Shown here: one piece after another, positions 16,015-64,000 of the stretch
Position numbering within the stretch: the first letter of the stretch is position 1
Layout of the letters: every line of letters starts with the position of its first letter
The notes under the pieces: generated by a model
Told to the model about the DNA's origin: nothing
What the model saw: the letters and a program-made list of their open reading frames with translations, nothing else
The model's database searches: none
NCBI RefSeq assembly: GCF_028858725.1
Contig: NC_084760.1
Span: 92,563,867-92,627,866, forward strand
Reading direction: 5' to 3'
DNA: 64,000 nucleotides
Source of the DNA: Colius striatus
Taxonomy: Eukaryota; Chordata; Aves; Coliiformes; Coliidae
Made by a program: the position numbers and the translations under genes

Positions 16015-18143
16015 AACTGCACCCAAGTACTTGGACGACATGTTTAAATTGTGCAGAACTTTTGAATCCCTTTCAGGGCTTTCGGAGTAACTTCTTGTTT
16101 TCAGACTGAAGTGCCTTGCATGGCTTTTTTCAAACGTACGTACCCCTGTATCACTTGAAGCAGCCTAAGTGGAATAAATAATGCAGCCTGGAATCCGATC
16201 GTAGTAGGCATGAGTTTTCCCACAGGACAGGTGTGGGTATGTTGTTCCAAAACAACTCTCTCGCCTCAAGCATTCTTGTCTTGCTGTTGAACCTGTCTGC
16301 TCCACAACAGCAGCCAATTAACGTGTGTTAAATGGGTGCATCTTTCTGGCTACAGAGCTCCCTACTTTCAGATCCAGGGCATGACTTCCTACCTGAAAAC
16401 AAGGATCACTTGAAATAGTTAAGAATTTTAGTTCTGTGTCTTGGAATTCCTCTGGTTAAGTCTTTAAATGTAGCCAGCAAGTGTGTATAATGTAGCTGAA
16501 GTCTACAGATGTTGAGAAATGGGTCTACTCTAGGTAAATAGACACTGTTAGGTAACTAGCTCAGCAGTTCACCTCTGCTGCCTTGGCATTTATTCTTGTA
16601 TGAGATGAAGTGGCATGCAACAGTAGAGCTTAAAGCTGTTAATTCCCCATTTAATGTTGAAGTTCAACAACCAGTAATGTGAGTGCTATATCTTGCAAGC
16701 TGCCATGTCAGTGCTGGGGGGCAAACAAAAGTCACTTTCATGTAGCCATCTTGCATCATAAGTGGTCTAAGACGTGGCTTTCATTAAGTGTACTCTCTGT
16801 AATTTGAAAGATTCTCAAAAGACTTAAAGCAAAGCAAGTTCTACTGTTTTAGCTTGCACATTGCAAAGTATAGGAGCCACTTCTGGGTCTGCAGAGATTC
16901 CTTCTGCAAGGTCCTAGGAAACACAAGTGTGTATAAATCTTGTGCATATGCCTTTAGTATAGCAACCTGCACCTCTACAGACACAACTTTCTCTAGCAAA
17001 TCCCCTATTTCACAATCAAGCCTGCAGTGGTATACAAGATTAGCAATGACAAAAACGTTGAAGTCTTCTGTTGAGCCAAGAATGAAGACAGCATTTTTTT
17101 TTTGCCCCTGAAAGTTCCCCACACTGCCTCTGCTCCCTATCCATGCTTAAGTTAGCATCTAATGAGCTCTGGGGCAGAGTCCTTACTGGGATTTCAATAT
17201 GTGGCTAACCTTGGGAGAAGGGAGAGAAGAACAATTTCTTGGTCTTGTCACAACAGAAACAAGGTGACCAGAGGGAAAAACTCCAGGTATTTGTTTCTGC
17301 TAGGAGGGGTAGCAGTCAAATACGCAGAAGAAAGTAGTGGGCTCTGTATTGCATGAGAAGGCTTGTTCCTTAAAGCAATTCCCATTTTGTGTCCAAATAC
17401 AAGGGATCTTGCATTTTATTTCTTATCAAGTTGTTTTCTTATCACTGAGTACTGTAGCCTAAGCTGTTTCCCACAAAAAGCAGTGGTGTGGGTGCATCAC
17501 TTCCCTGCGTGAACTGTCAAAAGGAGTTCAGTTGCCTACCCTTGTCTGATCTGTGGTACATGTGTATGTAGCCCAGACAAGGTAAGCGGAGATGGACACT
17601 TGGTGATCTGCTGCTTTCTGCCTTTTGACATCTGCTTCCATTATCAGACAGTAATGATCATCAGATGGCTTGTATATTACATCTGTTCTGTGTTGGAACT
17701 CTTGACTATAGTGTTATTACTACTACTTAAATAGTGTTTCTTCCTTACTCTAGCACGCCTGAGGTTGCTTTCTTGCTCCATATACCATTGTATTATTCCT
17801 ATATGTAAGAGTAAAGGAGAACAATGTTCTGTCTCAGGTGAATATGTCAGGGCTTGAGGACTCCTTCATAAGGGTAGCTGCACTTCTTGATGAGCTTAAG
17901 TATGGTAGCAGGATTTTCCTCTATATATCCATAAAGGAGAAAATACTCATGTGGCTATTTTCAACTGTAAAGGGTGGCTTGCTTGCCACATTTTTTTTCA
18001 AAAAAGGATGATAAATATTTCTAAATTGTAGCACTGAAGTTGTATCATGGACCTTTTCTAATTCTTGTGTTGAGTTTTTATATATAGGTTCTTTTGAAGT
18101 GATGCATGGCAAAAGGCAAGTTAAAATGGTGATGGCCTTCACA

Positions 18144-18177
18144 ATTACCATATCTAAAGACATTACCATATCTAAAG
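18144..18177. repeat. Tandem duplication, 18-base period
   Basis: ATTACCATATCTAAAG occurs twice, at 18144 and 18162, separated by two bases. A recent small duplication. Confidence 0.85.
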
Positions 18178-20009
18178 GTAGAATGGGTGACAGTTTCCAA
18201 ACTGATATTTGAGCTCCCATATACTGTTTTCATGGGGCTCCTGCGTGACTTTTTTTCACTGGTTAGCCCTCAAAACACTCAAGTGAACTGAGTATATTGT
18301 TGTATTAAAAGGGTTCAAATCTTAGTTTCATGTAGTTATAGCTTCCTGTAAAGCAAAAACTTTTTATTTAAGAAAGGTGGTATAAAGAGGTGCAAAGTTG
18401 TTGATTTAGAACTAGAACAGGAAAAAGCTTATGTAACAGGTAGACGTACATGACATCTGGGTACGGCTTTACATTAAAACTGCTCACTAGTAATTGCATA
18501 AAAGCCCACAGTAATTGCATTGCCTCTTAGTAATGAACATACACAAGTGAAACTAGCGAGGTAAAACAGTGATCTTTCATCTTGAATTTCTGGGAATCAC
18601 AGTACTTCCCAAAGCTCCCTGCCTGACCTACAATTACTAGCAGACACATCATCTTCTGCTTTATATGCAAAGACTTTATTTGTTAGTCATATGGGCCACA
18701 ATTTGAGTCACTCAGACTTCCCTTAAAGAGGGAGGGAATATGATACTACCCTGTACAAAAATCATTGGTAAGTACAATCTCCAATAAGTGTTGGTATTTT
18801 TACAACATCTGTGGTGATTAGTTATTTGTAACAGTCTTCTGTGTTTACCTTTGGGAAAAACGTGCACAATCTTTTGCTAGATGGCAATTCAAAGAATGCA
18901 AGATGGAAGGCATTATTCTCTCCCAAGGCAAAGTCAGCCTTAAAGTTAGATCAGGTTGTTCAGGGTCACATCTTGCAATGCATGGGAATTTAAATGAATA
19001 ATAATTTAAGGAGGAGATTAAATGATACTCTCAAATGTTTAGGGGGATGAAATACAGAAAAAATGCTGCTTACAAAAATGTTACTGGTTTCTTATATGGA
19101 AGTTTCATGACTTCAAGATTATTTTAAGTTTGATGTTACCCAACTTAAAAGAGTTTCTATGACATTTGCTAGTAGAAATCATCCATTTTCTGATCCTTGA
19201 CTGATGACTTCAGTGCTTTTAGGAAGAATAAAACTGCTCAAAGACTGAGGTTAATCATTTAAGAACTTTGTAGAGTGATGATAGTGGTGAAAAAAAAAAT
19301 CCATGAAAGGTCACATTAGTTGCCTGGTATGTCACATTTCAGTTTGCATGTCACATTTTCATTCCCAGTTTGCTGATGCTGAAAGTTTCAACCCTCTTTC
19401 CAAGATGGAATTTCATATATTAAAAAAGAAAAGGAGTGGAGGCTCTCGGTCTGTTTCTTAAAACAGTAGGATTTTCCTTTCCCCAGAGGATATCAAACAC
19501 TAAAATTCAAATACATACTGGAATTTCTTGTTGCAGATATGTCTGTTTAAAAAAGAACCCTTACTGTTTTAAGGGCTTCTTAGGTGGCTGTTAAATCATA
19601 GTATCATAGCACTTCTTGGATTTCCAGACTTTACTCTCTCCTAGATAACTGTTGGCTTGCCATCTGGGGATAGTTTCTTTTGACAAGGTGAAGGGAAGCT
19701 GTTAGAAGCTCTGAGAACCTGTGTTGGCACAATCATAATGTGTGACTGTATTTGGGAAAGGCATGATTAGTAGTATGATAACACGCAGTGCAGCACTTTC
19801 CCAGCCTACTTTCACAGTGCTCTTCTCCCAGTGATTCTTCAAGTGCTCTTGTTCTTGAAAATGTAGTTGTTTTCATTTATGGCTGCAAACAGCTATTTGA
19901 GCAGGGTAAACATTTTGAAGGGTTAACCTCTCTGAGGGACTTCTGATTAAGGGCAACAAATATATCAGAATGCCATTAGCTCTTCAGCACTAAAAGCACT
20001 CACTTTTAA

Positions 20010-20044
20010 AATACACACTTCCTGATTATCAGGAAGTGTGTATT
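20010..20044 (-). promoter_or_regulatory. NVL: Perfect 17-bp inverted repeat at the NVL cleavage region
   Basis: Arms 20010-20026 and 20028-20044 are exact reverse complements around one central base. On the NVL strand the arm reads AATACACACTTCCTGAT. It begins 7 bases after the AATAAA hexamer and is followed by a GT-rich stretch, so it occupies the window where cleavage is expected. Confidence 0.85.
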
Positions 20045-20050
20045 GTATCT

Positions 20051-20056
20051 TTTATT
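20051..20056 (-). terminator. NVL: Poly(A) signal of NVL
   Basis: TTTATT on the plus strand, AATAAA on the NVL strand, 147 bases downstream of the NVL stop. The sequence after the hairpin on the NVL strand (AAAGTGAGTGCTTTTAGTG) is GT-rich and suits a CstF downstream element. Confidence 0.75.
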
Positions 20057-20202
20057 TTGGAAGTGATGATGTTATTTTTCAGGTACAGTTTAAGGAGATG
20101 AGAAATATTGTAGTACAGCATCTTTCCAACCCATCTCTTGAAGTCAGGCACAGGTATTAGAAACCCCTCCACCAATGCAGAAGTCATCTCTCTTGGGAAT
20201 TG

Positions 20203-63752
<43,550 letters not shown>

Positions 63753-64000
63753 CTGAAATGAAGAATGTTAAGCAGCAAATAAAACCTTTGTCAATCACTT
63801 GACCACAACATCTGGATCAAATACACCTATTTCAAACCCTACTCTTCCTCAGAGTCAAAACGAAAATCAGAAACAGCCTTAAACTGCCTTGGAACACACT
63901 GGACGGTAGTTCCCAATGAAATGAGAAATGCTTATTAAGACACAGATAACTGGCTAGATACCATTTCCTGTGGAAAAGCAGCATACTGTATTTTGATGCT
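63753..64000 (-). other. NVL: NVL intron 1, 3' part
   Basis: Intronic sequence to the window edge. No coding match to the expected first exon (MKPR... start) was found here. Confidence 0.8.

Larger units (their letters stand above)
13481..20009. other. DEGS1-NVL convergent intergenic region
   Basis: About 6.5 kb between two convergent 3' ends. It contains a (TA)n tract near 15.8 kb, an 11-bp-arm inverted repeat at 15986-16014 and a short tandem duplication at 18144-18177. Opposed open frames of 93 and 85 codons overlap at about 16.84-17.12 kb; neither has a motif I recognise. Distal TTTATT sites (AATAAA on the minus strand), for example near 18674, could serve as alternative NVL ends. Confidence 0.6.

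Noticed and set aside
16841-17122. 93-codon minus frame opposed to an 85-codon plus frame between DEGS1 and NVL
   Set aside because: Composition is protein-like, but no motif is recognised and both strands are open at once. It could be a decayed exon; there is no supporting evidence.
18240-18340. Possible tRNA: GGGTTCAAATCTT resembles a B box
   Set aside because: No convincing A box, acceptor stem or cloverleaf could be drawn around it.

Overview
This is a vertebrate, almost certainly avian, nuclear window. Three conserved genes can be read exon by exon with consensus GT/AG splice sites. The repeats are bird-type: CR1 LINE 3' ends finishing in ATTCTATGATT-like tails, and avian endogenous-retrovirus LTRs. 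The order FBXO28(+) - DEGS1(+) - NVL(-) is, from memory, the same as on human 1q42 and in chicken. I cannot name the bird order from sequence alone.

Layout. 1-2631 holds the last two coding exons of FBXO28 (plus strand), followed by a long AT-rich stretch that probably includes its 3' UTR. A CpG island at about 8.04-9.54 kb carries a CCAAT box and a TATA box in front of DEGS1. DEGS1 is complete: 3 coding exons, 8918-12908, 323 residues, poly(A) signal at 13454. About 6.5 kb of gene-poor DNA with a (TA)n tract follows. From 20203 to beyond 63752 the minus strand carries NVL in convergent orientation. I resolve 22 coding exons here, encoding 839 residues through the stop. Only the first coding exon, the promoter and the 5' UTR lie beyond the right edge. 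The exon phases all join cleanly and both AAA+ ATPase modules look intact.

The three genes have unrelated jobs and are neighbours only by conserved synteny. FBXO28 is an SCF ubiquitin-ligase substrate receptor. DEGS1 introduces the 4,5-trans double bond that makes ceramide. NVL is a nucleolar AAA ATPase of 60S ribosome maturation.

The accessory content is in the NVL introns: seven CR1 copies (one of 2.6 kb with endonuclease and reverse-transcriptase motifs, disabled by frameshifts), an apparent solo LTR, a second LTR-like fragment, a 187-nt uninterrupted purine tract built of GGGAGA units, and a large foldback sequence in intron 4. No CR1 copy was found left of 31.6 kb. The most interesting non-gene signal is a perfect 17-bp inverted repeat a few bases downstream of the NVL AATAAA, exactly where the transcript should be cleaved. 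I found no bacterial-type system, CRISPR array or convincing new protein-coding gene.
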